Shown piece after piece: positions 7,610 to 13,846 of a DNA stretch of 27,309 nt; the stretch's first letter is position 1; each line of letters opens with the position of its first letter. Location: the IMG/VR virus record IMGVR_UViG_3300030060_003576, positions 1-27,309 of that record; one strand, 5' to 3'. Made by a program: the position numbers and the translations under genes. The stretch is from a virus. A model generated the notes under the pieces. The model searched no databases and was not told the DNA's origin. It saw only the letters and a list, made by a program, of their open reading frames with translations.

Positions 7610-8185
7610 ATGGCAAGCACGGCTGCTGCCTTTGGTCTGAAACCAGTCAATCTTATTGGCGGTCGCGTCTACGCTGGCTCGACACGTCAAATCAAGATTG
7701 CCTCTGGTTATGGGACCAACATCTTCAATGGCGATGTTGTTAAGCTAGTCACTGCTGGCACTGTCGAAAAGGACACTGGCACGACTTCTTTGACTCCCAT
7801 TGGGGTTTTTGTGGGCTGTACTTTTACAGACCCTAACTCTGAACAGATGACGTTCAAAAACTATTGGCCCGCTTCGACTGCTGCGTCGGATGCGTTTGCT
7901 TATGTTGTGGACGATCCGGATGTTCTCTTCCACATCCAAGCGGATGGTGCCGTTGCCCAGACTGCGCTAGGTGCGAACTTTGCTGTTGTGCAAGGTTCTG
8001 GTTCGACCTCGACCGGCGTGTCGGGTGTCAGCCTTGACGCCTCGACGGTTGCGACAACGAACACGCTTCCGATGCGTTTAGTTGATTTCTGGAATGGTCC
8101 AGAATCTTCCATTGGTGACACTTACACTGACTGCATTGTTAAGTGGAACGTCGGTCACCAGTACCTCAACACAACCGGCATCTAA
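7610..8185 (+). CDS. Putative head decoration or minor capsid protein
   Basis: A 191-residue, beta-rich protein rich in Gly, Ser and Thr. It begins MASTAAAFGLKPVNLIGGRVYAG and contains strand-turn pieces such as GDVVKLVTAGTVEKDTG, TPIGVFVGCTFTDP and FAYVVDDPDVLFHIQAD, ending CIVKWNVGHQYL. Similar proteins directly before a gpT-like capsid gene are usually annotated as structural or decoration proteins in aquatic phages. A strong AAGGAG precedes the ATG, and the gene does not overlap its neighbours, consistent with high expression. An outer-surface stabilising role is inferred from place and fold; it could instead be a minor head protein. Confidence 0.72.
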   Translation: MASTAAAFGLKPVNLIGGRVYAGSTRQIKIASGYGTNIFNGDVVKLVTAGTVEKDTGTTSLTPIGVFVGCTFTDPNSEQMTFKNYWPASTAASDAFAYVVDDPDVLFHIQADGAVAQTALGANFAVVQGSGSTSTGVSGVSLDASTVATTNTLPMRLVDFWNGPESSIGDTYTDCIVKWNVGHQYLNTTGI

Positions 8186-8190
8186 GGGAG
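8184..8190 (+). promoter_or_regulatory. Strong ribosome binding site of the capsid gene
   Basis: AAGGGAG overlaps the preceding stop and lies nine bases before the capsid ATG at 8200. Another ATG at 8193 is out of frame with the capsid gene and is not used for it. Confidence 0.65.
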
Positions 8191-8199
8191 TAATGCATA

Positions 8200-9117
8200 A
8201 TGGCTATTAGTCGCGCACAACTCCTCAAGGAGTTGGTCCCCGGTCTGAACGCACTGTTCGGTCTGGAATATGATTCTTACGAGAACGAGCACGAAGAGAT
8301 CTACGAGACAAACACGTCTGATCGTGCGTTCGAGGAAGAACTGAAACTGTCTGGCTTCGGCGCTGCCGTTGTCAAAGACGAAGGCGAAGCGATTAGTTAC
8401 GACAATGCACAAGAGCATTACGTCGCTCGCTACAATCACGAAACCATTGCGCTCGGATTTTCGATCACCGAGGAAGCTATCGAAGACAATCTCTACGACA
8501 GCCTCTCCGCTCGGTACACGAAAGCCCTTGCCCGTTCGATGGCACACACGAAGCAAGTCAAAGCTGCTTCACCCATCAACAACGGTATGCCCAGTGGTTC
8601 TTTCACCTCTGGCGATGGCGTCACTCTGTTCAACACTGCACACCCGCTGGTGTCCGGTGGCACGAACTCGAACACGCCTTCGACTGCCCACGATCTCAAC
8701 GAGACCTCGCTCGAAGCGGACATCATTGCGATTTCCGAATTTACGGATGAGCGTGGCCTTCTGATCGCGGCACGGCCAGAGAAGCTGATTGTCCCGCCGG
8801 AACTGATGTTCGTTGCGAACCGTCTGTTGCAGACGGAGCTTCGTACCGGCACTGCCGATAACGACATCAACTCCATCCGCAACATGGGTTCGATCCCGCA
8901 AGGGTATCGTGTGAACCACTTCTTCACGGATGCTGATGCCTACATCATCATCACGTCCATCAATGGTTCTGATGGCATGAAGTATTTCGTTCGCACCCCG
9001 ATTGCGACCGGCATGGACGGTGACTTCGATACCGGAAATGTGAGGTACAAGGCGCGTGAGCGGTATTCGTTCGGCGTGTCTGACCCGCTCGGTGTCTACG
9101 GTTCGCCGGGAGCTTAA
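8200..9117 (+). CDS. Major capsid protein (Mu gpT-like)
   Basis: A 305-residue protein with the pattern of the Mu-like major head subunit (PF10124): YDSYENEHEEIYETNTSDRA at the start, EDNLYDSLSARYTKALARSM, then GVTLFNTAHPLVSGG (LFNTxHPL is typical), ISEFTDERGLLIAARPEKL and a C-terminal pattern FTDADAYIIIT. It should adopt the HK97 fold and form the icosahedral shell. There is no long N-terminal delta domain, which fits the separate scaffold gene at 6225. The gene has a strong AAGGGAG and non-overlapping flanks, as expected for the most abundant virion protein. The length is normal for gpT-like proteins. Confidence 0.93.
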   Translation: MAISRAQLLKELVPGLNALFGLEYDSYENEHEEIYETNTSDRAFEEELKLSGFGAAVVKDEGEAISYDNAQEHYVARYNHETIALGFSITEEAIEDNLYDSLSARYTKALARSMAHTKQVKAASPINNGMPSGSFTSGDGVTLFNTAHPLVSGGTNSNTPSTAHDLNETSLEADIIAISEFTDERGLLIAARPEKLIVPPELMFVANRLLQTELRTGTADNDINSIRNMGSIPQGYRVNHFFTDADAYIIITSINGSDGMKYFVRTPIATGMDGDFDTGNVRYKARERYSFGVSDPLGVYGSPGA

Positions 9118-9129
9118 CCTCTACACAAT

Positions 9130-9134
9130 AGGAG
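9130..9134 (+). promoter_or_regulatory. Strong ribosome binding site of the Cys-rich mini-gene
   Basis: AGGAG eight bases before ATG 9143. It decides the start: the frame is open upstream into the capsid gene, but only this ATG has a good site at proper spacing. Confidence 0.65.
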
Positions 9135-9142
9135 AGACCTCA

Positions 9143-9298
9143 ATGTCTTGGATCAAAGGCAAAGCGATTGCTGTGTGTAAACCGATCTGTCGCTGGGGTC
9201 TCTCCCTATTGCGGTGGATACGAGATCTTTTGTGCAAGGCGCTGCGCTGTAAGTGCAGTGGTTGCAAAAATCCAAACTGCGATTGTCAGACCGCCTAG
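9143..9298 (+). CDS. Cysteine-rich mini-protein behind the capsid gene
   Basis: A 51-residue protein with eight cysteines (12, 16, 31, 36, 38, 41, 46, 48). Residues 10-33 form an amphipathic, Trp-rich, positively charged stretch (CKPICRWGLSLLRWIRDLL). The C-terminal part, CKCSGCKNPNCDC, packs CxC, CxxC and CxC like metallothionein or zinc-knuckle loops. It could bind zinc or form disulfides, while the N-terminal helix could bind membrane or the capsid. A strong AGGAG and a gap on each side show independent, probably high, expression. I do not recognise a family. Alternatives are a lysis or membrane-active peptide, or a capsid-associated metal-binding peptide. Confidence 0.72.
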   Translation: MSWIKGKAIAVCKPICRWGLSLLRWIRDLLCKALRCKCSGCKNPNCDCQTA

Positions 9299-9326
9299 TG
9301 CGGACCCCTCCAGACGGGCAATCGGT

Positions 9327-9332
9327 AAGGAG
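9327..9332 (+). promoter_or_regulatory. Strong ribosome binding site
   Basis: AAGGAG eight bases before ATG 9341, in a 42-base gap (9299-9340) with no other signal seen and no terminator-like hairpin. Confidence 0.65.
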
Positions 9333-9340
9333 AAAATTTA

Positions 9341-9784
9341 ATGGGTACGACGACCTTTAGTGGTCCCGTCAAAGCGGGCACCATTCGGGAAGGCGCAAGC
9401 GCCAATGCGGGTTTCGCCCTCATGGCACAGAGCGCCAAGATTACTTTTGCGGCTGACGGAACAACGACTGTTGTTGCCCGTATTCCAGCCAACAGCCAAA
9501 TTTTCCAGATCACTGTTGACGTAACGACTGCCTTTGATGCGGGCAGCGCAAACACGCTCGACATTGGTGATGGTACAACAGCGGATAAGTATGCCGATGC
9601 TCTCGCGCTCGGCTCTCTCGCCCGCGTTCTGGCAACCTCAGATGTTAGCCAAATCGGTAACCTCATCGACATTGGAACGAGTGACGTTGCGATAACGACA
9701 ACCTACAACCAGTCTGGCTCTGCTGCTTCGGCTGGTGCTGCGACCGTCACGGTTCTGTATTTGCAGAACAACAACCTCTCGTAA
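9341..9784 (+). CDS. Small virion structural protein (beta-rich)
   Basis: A 147-residue protein, nearly all short beta strands with Ala, Thr, Gly and Ser: TTFSGPVKAGTIREG, then NAGFALMAQSAKITFA, FQITVDVTTAFDAGSANTL, GDGTTADKYADALAL and ATVTVLYLQNNN at the end. Proteins with this start and the GFALMAQ segment are, from memory, frequent behind capsid genes in aquatic phages and are called structural or head-fibre proteins. It has a strong AAGGAG. A surface-exposed head protein is the best guess; the sequence alone cannot exclude a neck role. Confidence 0.72.
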   Translation: MGTTTFSGPVKAGTIREGASANAGFALMAQSAKITFAADGTTTVVARIPANSQIFQITVDVTTAFDAGSANTLDIGDGTTADKYADALALGSLARVLATSDVSQIGNLIDIGTSDVAITTTYNQSGSAASAGAATVTVLYLQNNNLS

Positions 9785-9790
9785 GGAGGT
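9783..9790 (+). promoter_or_regulatory. Perfect Shine-Dalgarno octamer
   Basis: AAGGAGGT, fully complementary to the anti-SD core of 16S rRNA, five bases before ATG 9796. It is the best ribosome binding site found in the window and overlaps the preceding stop codon. Confidence 0.75.
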
Positions 9791-9795
9791 GACCG

Positions 9796-10095
9796 ATGGC
9801 TGTAAACGACCTCACAGCTAAGACGATAACCTCCACCGGATATGTATCCGGATCTTCCGGCAACCCACAGCCCGCTCGGGTAAAGTCAATCTACTATGTC
9901 GCGTCGGGTTCTGCTGGTTCCATTGTTCTTAAAGACGGTGGGTCTGGCGGGACAACGCTTATGACGATTGCCACGCCAGCGTCGGCTACCGCTACCGAAA
10001 ACGTCTACATCCCCGAGGGGGGTGTTCGCTTTCGGACGGACGTTCACGCGACTTTGACAAACGTCACTTCAGTAACGGTTTTCCACGACGGCTAA
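9796..10095 (+). CDS. Small beta-rich protein, probably virion
   Basis: A 99-residue protein made of alternating Thr/Ser/Gly/Val strands: KTITSTGYVSGSSGNPQPA, RVKSIYYVASGSAGSIVLKD, GGTTLMTIATPA, then VYIPEGGVRFRTDVHATL and TSVTVFHDG. It has no cysteine, membrane segment or signal peptide. It has the perfect AAGGAGGT site, so it should be made in large amounts, which fits a head surface or small neck protein. Small beta-sandwich proteins with VYIPEGGVRF-like strands are common among phage structural genes. Its stop TAA overlaps the next ATG by one base. Confidence 0.7.
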   Translation: MAVNDLTAKTITSTGYVSGSSGNPQPARVKSIYYVASGSAGSIVLKDGGSGGTTLMTIATPASATATENVYIPEGGVRFRTDVHATLTNVTSVTVFHDG

Positions 10096-10412
10096 TGGAA
10101 CTCGATCTACGGCTGATGCTGACGATTGGCACTTGTCTTGTGTCCATCGTCAGTGCCGCTGCCATAGCCAAGATTCAAATCAAAAACCTCATGGAAGACT
10201 ACGAAGCGTTGCGTCGATCCTTGTCTGACTTGGACAAGCGCATGGACATGAACGACCAGAAGACTTCGATGGTCGAGCAAAGAACGAATGTTCTTTCAGA
10301 CATCAATTCGCCTTCAGCCTTAAAGGAACACTGGACGACAATCGCGTCGATTCAGAAGGACGTTGAATGGATGAAGAAAAAAGTAACCACGATCTGTGAC
10401 AAGCTGACTTAG
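10095..10412 (+). CDS. Membrane-anchored coiled-coil protein (spanin or holin-like candidate)
   Basis: A 105-residue protein. Residues 7-26 (LMLTIGTCLVSIVSAAAIAK) form one membrane segment with a short N-terminal tail. Residues 27-70 are a charged coiled coil (MEDYEALRRSLSDLDKRMDM), and the C-terminus has a second helix ending in a Lys-rich VEWMKKKVTTICDKL. This layout is like inner-membrane spanins and like several one-TM phage proteins of unknown role. No outer-membrane spanin (lipoprotein) was found overlapping or following it, which weakens the spanin reading. It starts on the previous stop (TAATG), coupling it to the virion genes. Confidence 0.65.
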   Translation: MELDLRLMLTIGTCLVSIVSAAAIAKIQIKNLMEDYEALRRSLSDLDKRMDMNDQKTSMVEQRTNVLSDINSPSALKEHWTTIASIQKDVEWMKKKVTTICDKLT

Positions 10413-10420
10413 GATTTCCG

Positions 10421-10618
10421 ATGAATAAAAAACCTAAAAATGGCGCGAAGAGTAAACTGCCGCCATTTCTCCAGAAGAAGGTGTCCGAGAAAAAACCCGT
10501 CAAGAAAATGAGGGGTGGGGGCATGGCAAAGGGAACCAAGAAATACGCCAAGGGCGGTGCTGTTAAGAAGAAGGTAAAAAAGAAAGCGAAGGGTGGCGCT
10601 TCTAAAACACGCCGGTAA
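10421..10618 (+). CDS. Lys-rich basic mini-protein 1
   Basis: A 65-residue protein with 23 lysines, three arginines and only one acidic residue. There are no hydrophobic core segments after PPFLQ. Two GG-containing pieces, MRGGGMAKGTKKY and AKGGAVKKK, recall short basic repeats seen in many aquatic phage proteins. It is probably disordered and nucleic-acid binding; DNA condensation inside the head is a possible role. The stop overlaps the next ATG (TAATG). It is the first of four very basic small genes here. Confidence 0.7.
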   Translation: MNKKPKNGAKSKLPPFLQKKVSEKKPVKKMRGGGMAKGTKKYAKGGAVKKKVKKKAKGGASKTRR

Positions 10619-11322
10619 TGCCCCATCTGATAAGTAACGTACCGCACTTCAATTGCTGGGTACGCAAAGAGTTCACAGCCAATCATCAAGACTATCACGG
10701 CGAGTTTTTGCACGCGATGGCTTTTGCTGTGAACACCATTCCAGATCGCTCTTTAAGTTTTCAAATCGTTTTCACTGGTTGTGAGATCGATATGGAAGGC
10801 GGGCCAGAAGAAAACCTACACGGCGGTGCTATGTGGGCGAGGATGCCAATTCAAGCATTGGTAGCCGACATTCCGTTAGAGGAATGGCCAGAGCCGATGG
10901 AAGATCATCTGTGTCAACCTTGGGACTGTGAGTCCCGAGATCACAGTGTGGTAACGATGGACCGGGTAAGTTCCTCGCCGTGGATCTGTAAAATCGATGA
11001 CGAGTTCCACACGGGCAAATATCTGTTCACCGTTGATTACACCGGCAACGATATCGCTGACGATCCGGCACAGCATAAACAGTCTCACGTTATTTATCTA
11101 ACGGACGCGGGGAAATGGACGGGTAACTTTGTTGCGCTGCCCAACAACCGCGTTCGAGCAACTAGCCCAGCATTGTGGAGGACGGGAGAGGGAGCGCCAG
11201 ACTTCACGCCGTCTCAGTGGACGCACAGCGCAGAAGGCCATGAATCGTACCTCGATCCCGAAACAACTTTCAACAACCTCTACTCGGAAACGAATGCCAA
11301 GAAAAAAAGAAAAACCGATTAG
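10618..11322 (+). CDS. Conserved phage protein, function unknown
   Basis: A 234-residue protein starting MPHLISNVPHFNCWVRKEF, with a central LEEWPEPMEDHLCQPWDCES and a later CKIDDEFHTGKYLFTVDYTG and ALPNNRVRATSPALW. From memory, this set (PHxxCWVRKE; LQxWDC; GKxYxGEYLFTxDx; QPNNRV) is a well-spread hypothetical protein of cyanophages and other marine phages. The conserved Trp, Cys and His residues make an enzyme or a small virion domain possible. The C-terminal tail SETNAKKKRKTD is basic and overlaps the start of the next gene by 29 bases around a run of seven A. Confidence 0.78.
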   Translation: MPHLISNVPHFNCWVRKEFTANHQDYHGEFLHAMAFAVNTIPDRSLSFQIVFTGCEIDMEGGPEENLHGGAMWARMPIQALVADIPLEEWPEPMEDHLCQPWDCESRDHSVVTMDRVSSSPWICKIDDEFHTGKYLFTVDYTGNDIADDPAQHKQSHVIYLTDAGKWTGNFVALPNNRVRATSPALWRTGEGAPDFTPSQWTHSAEGHESYLDPETTFNNLYSETNAKKKRKTD

Positions 11323-11590
11323 GAAAACGACCAAGGGGTCTGGCGCAAATTACAGAAAGACTAAAAGCGGTGCCGGTATGACTGAAAAAGGAGTTGCGGC
11401 ATACCGAAGGAAGAACCCCGGATCGAAGTTGAAAACCGCTGTGACCGGCAGTCCGAAGAAGGGATCGAAAGACGCGAAGAGGCGCAAGAGTTATTGCGCT
11501 CGCAGTGCCGGGCAGATGAAGAAGTTTCCGAAGGCAGCTAAGAATCCAAACAGTCGCCTACGGCAAGCGCGGAAAAGGTGGAAGTGCTAA
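11294..11590 (+). CDS. Lys/Arg-rich basic mini-protein 2
   Basis: A 98-residue protein. The start is the ATG at 11294, inside the end of the previous gene; the frame is open upstream, but that is shadow coding. The conserved-looking core is KSGAGMTEKGVAAYRRKNPG, then SKLKTAVTGSPKKGSKDAKR and RRKSYCARSAGQMKKFP, ending LRQARKRWKC. This core (GhTxKGxxAYxRxNPGSxLKTAVT, then KSYCARsaG, then a final WKC) recurs in phage and giant-virus proteins; I think a DUF exists for it (possibly DUF6321) but cannot confirm the name. Two cysteines (C68 and the terminal C98) could bind metal. Function unknown; the charge suggests nucleic acid binding. Confidence 0.75.
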   Translation: MPRKKEKPIRKTTKGSGANYRKTKSGAGMTEKGVAAYRRKNPGSKLKTAVTGSPKKGSKDAKRRKSYCARSAGQMKKFPKAAKNPNSRLRQARKRWKC

Positions 11591-11751
11591 TGGCGGCGAA
11601 AAAGAAAAAGGCGAAACGTGATGCGTGTTACCACAAGGTAAAGCGCCGGTACACGAAATGGCCAAGCGCCTACGCAAGTGGTGCCCTTACACGGTGCCGA
11701 AAGGTCGGTGCCAAAAACTGGGGTAACAAGTCCAAGAAGAAGAAGCGTTAA
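11590..11751 (+). CDS. Lys/Arg-rich basic mini-protein 3
   Basis: A 53-residue protein: ATG at 11590 on the previous stop (TAATG), stop at 11749-11751. It starts MAAKKKKAKRDACYHKVKRR and holds WPSAYASGALTRCRKVGAKN, then ends in KSKKKKR. The PSAYASGAhxxCRKxGAxNWG block is a recurring short motif in aquatic phage mini-proteins. Two cysteines (C13, C36), 15 Lys and 6 Arg among 53 residues, and one acidic residue. The tight junctions on both sides make it a real gene despite its size. Function unknown. Confidence 0.72.
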   Translation: MAAKKKKAKRDACYHKVKRRYTKWPSAYASGALTRCRKVGAKNWGNKSKKKKR

Positions 11752-11978
11752 TGCCCGCCGAAAAGAAATACAAAAAGGAAGGGCTGCGCCGTTGGTTTTC
11801 ACGCAACGACGGTAAGGGGTGGATCGACTGCAAGACGGGCAAGCCGTGCGGTCGCAAGTCTGCCAAGGGTGGAAGCAAGCGTCCTTACCCAGCTTGCCGT
11901 CCTACCAAAGCACAATGCAACTCGGCGGCTCGAAAGAAAAAGGGACCGGGCCGTATTAGCTGGAAGAAGAAACGCTAA
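11751..11978 (+). CDS. Lys/Arg-rich basic mini-protein 4 with four Cys
   Basis: A 75-residue protein. It reads KEGLRRWFSRNDGKGWIDCK, then TGKPCGRKSAKGGSKRPYPA and CRPTKAQCNSAARKKKGPGR. Four cysteines, in DCKTGKPCG and ACRPTKAQC, form two pairs that could hold zinc. The set G-K-G-W-h-D-C...CGR...YPxCRPT is shared by small proteins in several phages and viruses. The starts and stops at both ends overlap by one base (TAATG), so the three basic genes and the following adaptor form one coupled block. Role unknown; DNA or RNA binding is inferred from charge only. Confidence 0.75.
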   Translation: MPAEKKYKKEGLRRWFSRNDGKGWIDCKTGKPCGRKSAKGGSKRPYPACRPTKAQCNSAARKKKGPGRISWKKKR

Positions 11979-12661
11979 TGGCGACGAGTGGTACAGCCAC
12001 GTTTAACCTCGACCTTGCGGACATCATCGAGGAAGCATACGAGCGAGCCGGGGTGGAACTCCGCTCTGGCTACGACTACAAGACAGCCCGGCGCTCTATA
12101 AATTTGATTTGCTCGGAGTGGGCAAACAAGGGGCTTAACCTTTGGACCGTAGAGGAGGGCAGTGTCGCCCTTGTTGACGGTACGCAGACCTACACTCTGC
12201 CAGCGGACACGGTCGATCTAATCGAGCACGTTGTTCGCGAGAACGCGGGAGACGTTAACTCACAAACCGATTTGGTTGTGACGCGCATTTCGGTGAGTCA
12301 GTACTCTGCTATTCCAAACAAGCTAACAAAGGGACGCCCAACGCAGATATATGTAGACCGGCAAGTTGTTCCAAAGATTTCACTCTGGCCCATCCCAGAC
12401 TCCACAACGCGGTCTCTTATCTATTACCGGTTGCGTCGGATACAGGACGCCGGATCGCCCGCGTCGAACGACATGGACATTCCGATCCGCTTCATGCCCG
12501 CGCTATGCGCCGCCCTTGCGTATCACATTTCAATGAAGCGCCCGGAGACAGCGCCGCGAACCCAGATTTTAAAAGGTTTGGCGGATGAAGCCTTTGACTT
12601 AGCGGCGGCAGAGGATCGAGATCGCTCTTCTATCACACTTACACCGGGAGCGCCGTTCTGA
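11978..12661 (+). CDS. Head-to-tail adaptor protein 1 (P22 gp4-like)
   Basis: A 227-residue protein expected to bind below the portal and form the first neck ring. Typical signs are an N-terminal helical hairpin (DLADIIEEAYERAGVELRSG), RRSINLICSEWANKGLNLWT, a short beta stretch with TQTYTLPADTVDL, the RPTQIYVDRQ and WPIPDSTTRSLIYYR strands, and a C-terminal helix with MDIPIRFMPALCAALAYHIS. This is the layout of phage adaptor proteins of the gp4/tail-accessory group. The gene overlaps the previous and next genes by one base each. Confidence is high for the adaptor class. Confidence 0.87.
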   Translation: MATSGTATFNLDLADIIEEAYERAGVELRSGYDYKTARRSINLICSEWANKGLNLWTVEEGSVALVDGTQTYTLPADTVDLIEHVVRENAGDVNSQTDLVVTRISVSQYSAIPNKLTKGRPTQIYVDRQVVPKISLWPIPDSTTRSLIYYRLRRIQDAGSPASNDMDIPIRFMPALCAALAYHISMKRPETAPRTQILKGLADEAFDLAAAEDRDRSSITLTPGAPF

Positions 12662-12993
12662 TGTTTGCTTCTGGAAGGTATGCTTTTGGTTTCTGCGACC
12701 GCTGCGGGTTTCGCTACGACCTTAACGATCTGGTCGATCAAGTGCGTGCGGGCCAAGAGACCGGGTTAATGGTTTGCCCCGAGTGTGACGACAACGATAA
12801 CCCACAGCTTCTTCTAGGGCGCGTTCGCTTTGACGATCCGCAAGCCCTTCGCAATCCACGTCCGGACACAGCAGAGGCCGTCAGTCGAGCACTGTCGAGC
12901 TTCGACCCGGTAGGATCTGGTCAGATAAATAACGGGCAGAAGGCTGGGTTTCTTTTGAAGTCTGAAGTTGGGCTGGTGACGGTGACGACATGA
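12661..12993 (+). CDS. Zinc-ribbon protein in the neck module
   Basis: A 110-residue protein with two CxxC knuckles: CDRCG at residues 12-16 and CPECD at 39-43, spaced as in a zinc ribbon, followed by NPQLLLGRVRFDDPQ. From memory, small proteins with FCDRCGxRY... and VCPECxD...PQ next to tail adaptors are found in many phages. The zinc ribbon may be structural in the neck or mediate a contact between adaptor and nozzle. The C-terminus ends GLVTVTT. Its start is on the preceding stop (TGATG), and its stop overlaps the next ATG (ATGA). Function not established. Confidence 0.78.
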   Translation: MFASGRYAFGFCDRCGFRYDLNDLVDQVRAGQETGLMVCPECDDNDNPQLLLGRVRFDDPQALRNPRPDTAEAVSRALSSFDPVGSGQINNGQKAGFLLKSEVGLVTVTT

Positions 12994-13625
12994 ACCTCAC
13001 AAAACTAAAACAGCTTATCCAAGATTACTGCGATAACTCCGAGACCACGTTCGTTGCGGATCTCGATGACATTATCAAGCAAGCGGAAGAGCGCATACTG
13101 CGTCTCGTTACAATTCCCGACTTCCGGAAAAACGTCACGGGTAATGTATTATCTGCAAACCGGTTTCTGGATATGCCTAACGACTTGCTCGCTGTTTTAT
13201 CATTCAGCGTTACGTCGGGCAGTACCAAGTCTTTCATGCTCCAAAAGGACGTTAACTTTTTGGACGAGGCGTTCCCCGCCTCGGAGACGGGACTGCCTCG
13301 GTTCTACGGTTTGTTTAACGACGAAAGCTTTGTTCTCGCACCAGTGCCAGATCAAAACTACTCGTCGGAACTGCACTATCGCGCCAAGCCGGAATCAATC
13401 ACCGCTGCTTCGAGCGGTACTTCTTGGCTAGGAGACAATGCGGAGAACGCGCTTCTGTATGGAAGCCTCGTTGAAGCTTACACGTTTATGAAAGGCGAGG
13501 CGGATCTCCTTCAGCTTTATGAAGGTAGATTCCAAGAAAGCATCGAACGGTTGAGAAATTTAGGAAGTGGACTCGACACACGGGATGATTACCGAAACGG
13601 TCAGTTGAGGGTGCCAGCATCGTGA
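12990..13625 (+). CDS. Head-to-tail adaptor protein 2
   Basis: A 211-residue protein of a second adaptor family (phage adaptor, like those annotated next to T7-like tail tube genes). It starts TKLKQLIQDYCDN, continues DLDDIIKQAEERILRLVTIP, then FLDMPNDLLAVLSFSV, GLPRFYGLFNDESFVLAPVP and ends with a helical piece ALLYGSLVEAYTFMKGEADL followed by YEGRFQESIERLR. This pattern is standard for neck or tail-tube-A-like proteins that sit under the first adaptor. It is not a close copy of the 11978 protein. The ATG overlaps the previous stop. Confidence 0.85.
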   Translation: MNLTKLKQLIQDYCDNSETTFVADLDDIIKQAEERILRLVTIPDFRKNVTGNVLSANRFLDMPNDLLAVLSFSVTSGSTKSFMLQKDVNFLDEAFPASETGLPRFYGLFNDESFVLAPVPDQNYSSELHYRAKPESITAASSGTSWLGDNAENALLYGSLVEAYTFMKGEADLLQLYEGRFQESIERLRNLGSGLDTRDDYRNGQLRVPAS

Positions 13626-13846
13626 CAGATTCCATTTTACAACTTGGTACAGTCGGGGTGGTCACCACCACAAATGGTGGGCTTCCGCCAGAGTACTGGG
13701 CCAAGCGGGCAGCAGAACAAATTATAAGCGTCGGTGATCAAGCACCAGCGCCCCTTCGAGAACAGGCACATGCATTTAAAGAGCGGATCGAGTCTGTTGT
13801 CCTTCACTACATGCAACAAGCAATCCGCTCACAGGAGACACGCTAA
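13622..13846 (+). CDS. Small conserved phage protein, function unknown
   Basis: A 74-residue protein starting at GTG 13622, which overlaps the previous stop (GTGA). The main block is GGLPPEYWAKRAAEQIISVG, then DQAPAPLREQAHAFKERIES and VVLHYMQQAIRSQETR. The pattern P-E-x-W/h-A-x-R-h-x-x-K/Q-I-I-x-h-s-D-x-A-P-x-x-h-R-x-Q-A is a familiar short phage protein next to neck genes. A GTGGT/ACCAC and CCACCA/TGGTGG pair of alternative hairpins lies in its first codons (13658-13680). Function unknown; likely a small structural or assembly protein. Confidence 0.78.
   Translation: MTDSILQLGTVGVVTTTNGGLPPEYWAKRAAEQIISVGDQAPAPLREQAHAFKERIESVVLHYMQQAIRSQETR

Noticed and set aside
13658-13680. Alternative hairpins GTGGT/ACCAC and CCACCA/TGGTGG in the first codons of the 13622 gene.
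   Set aside because: The arms are short, there is no T run, and the sequence is explained by V-V-T-T-T-N-G-G codons. Not enough for an attenuator or riboswitch.
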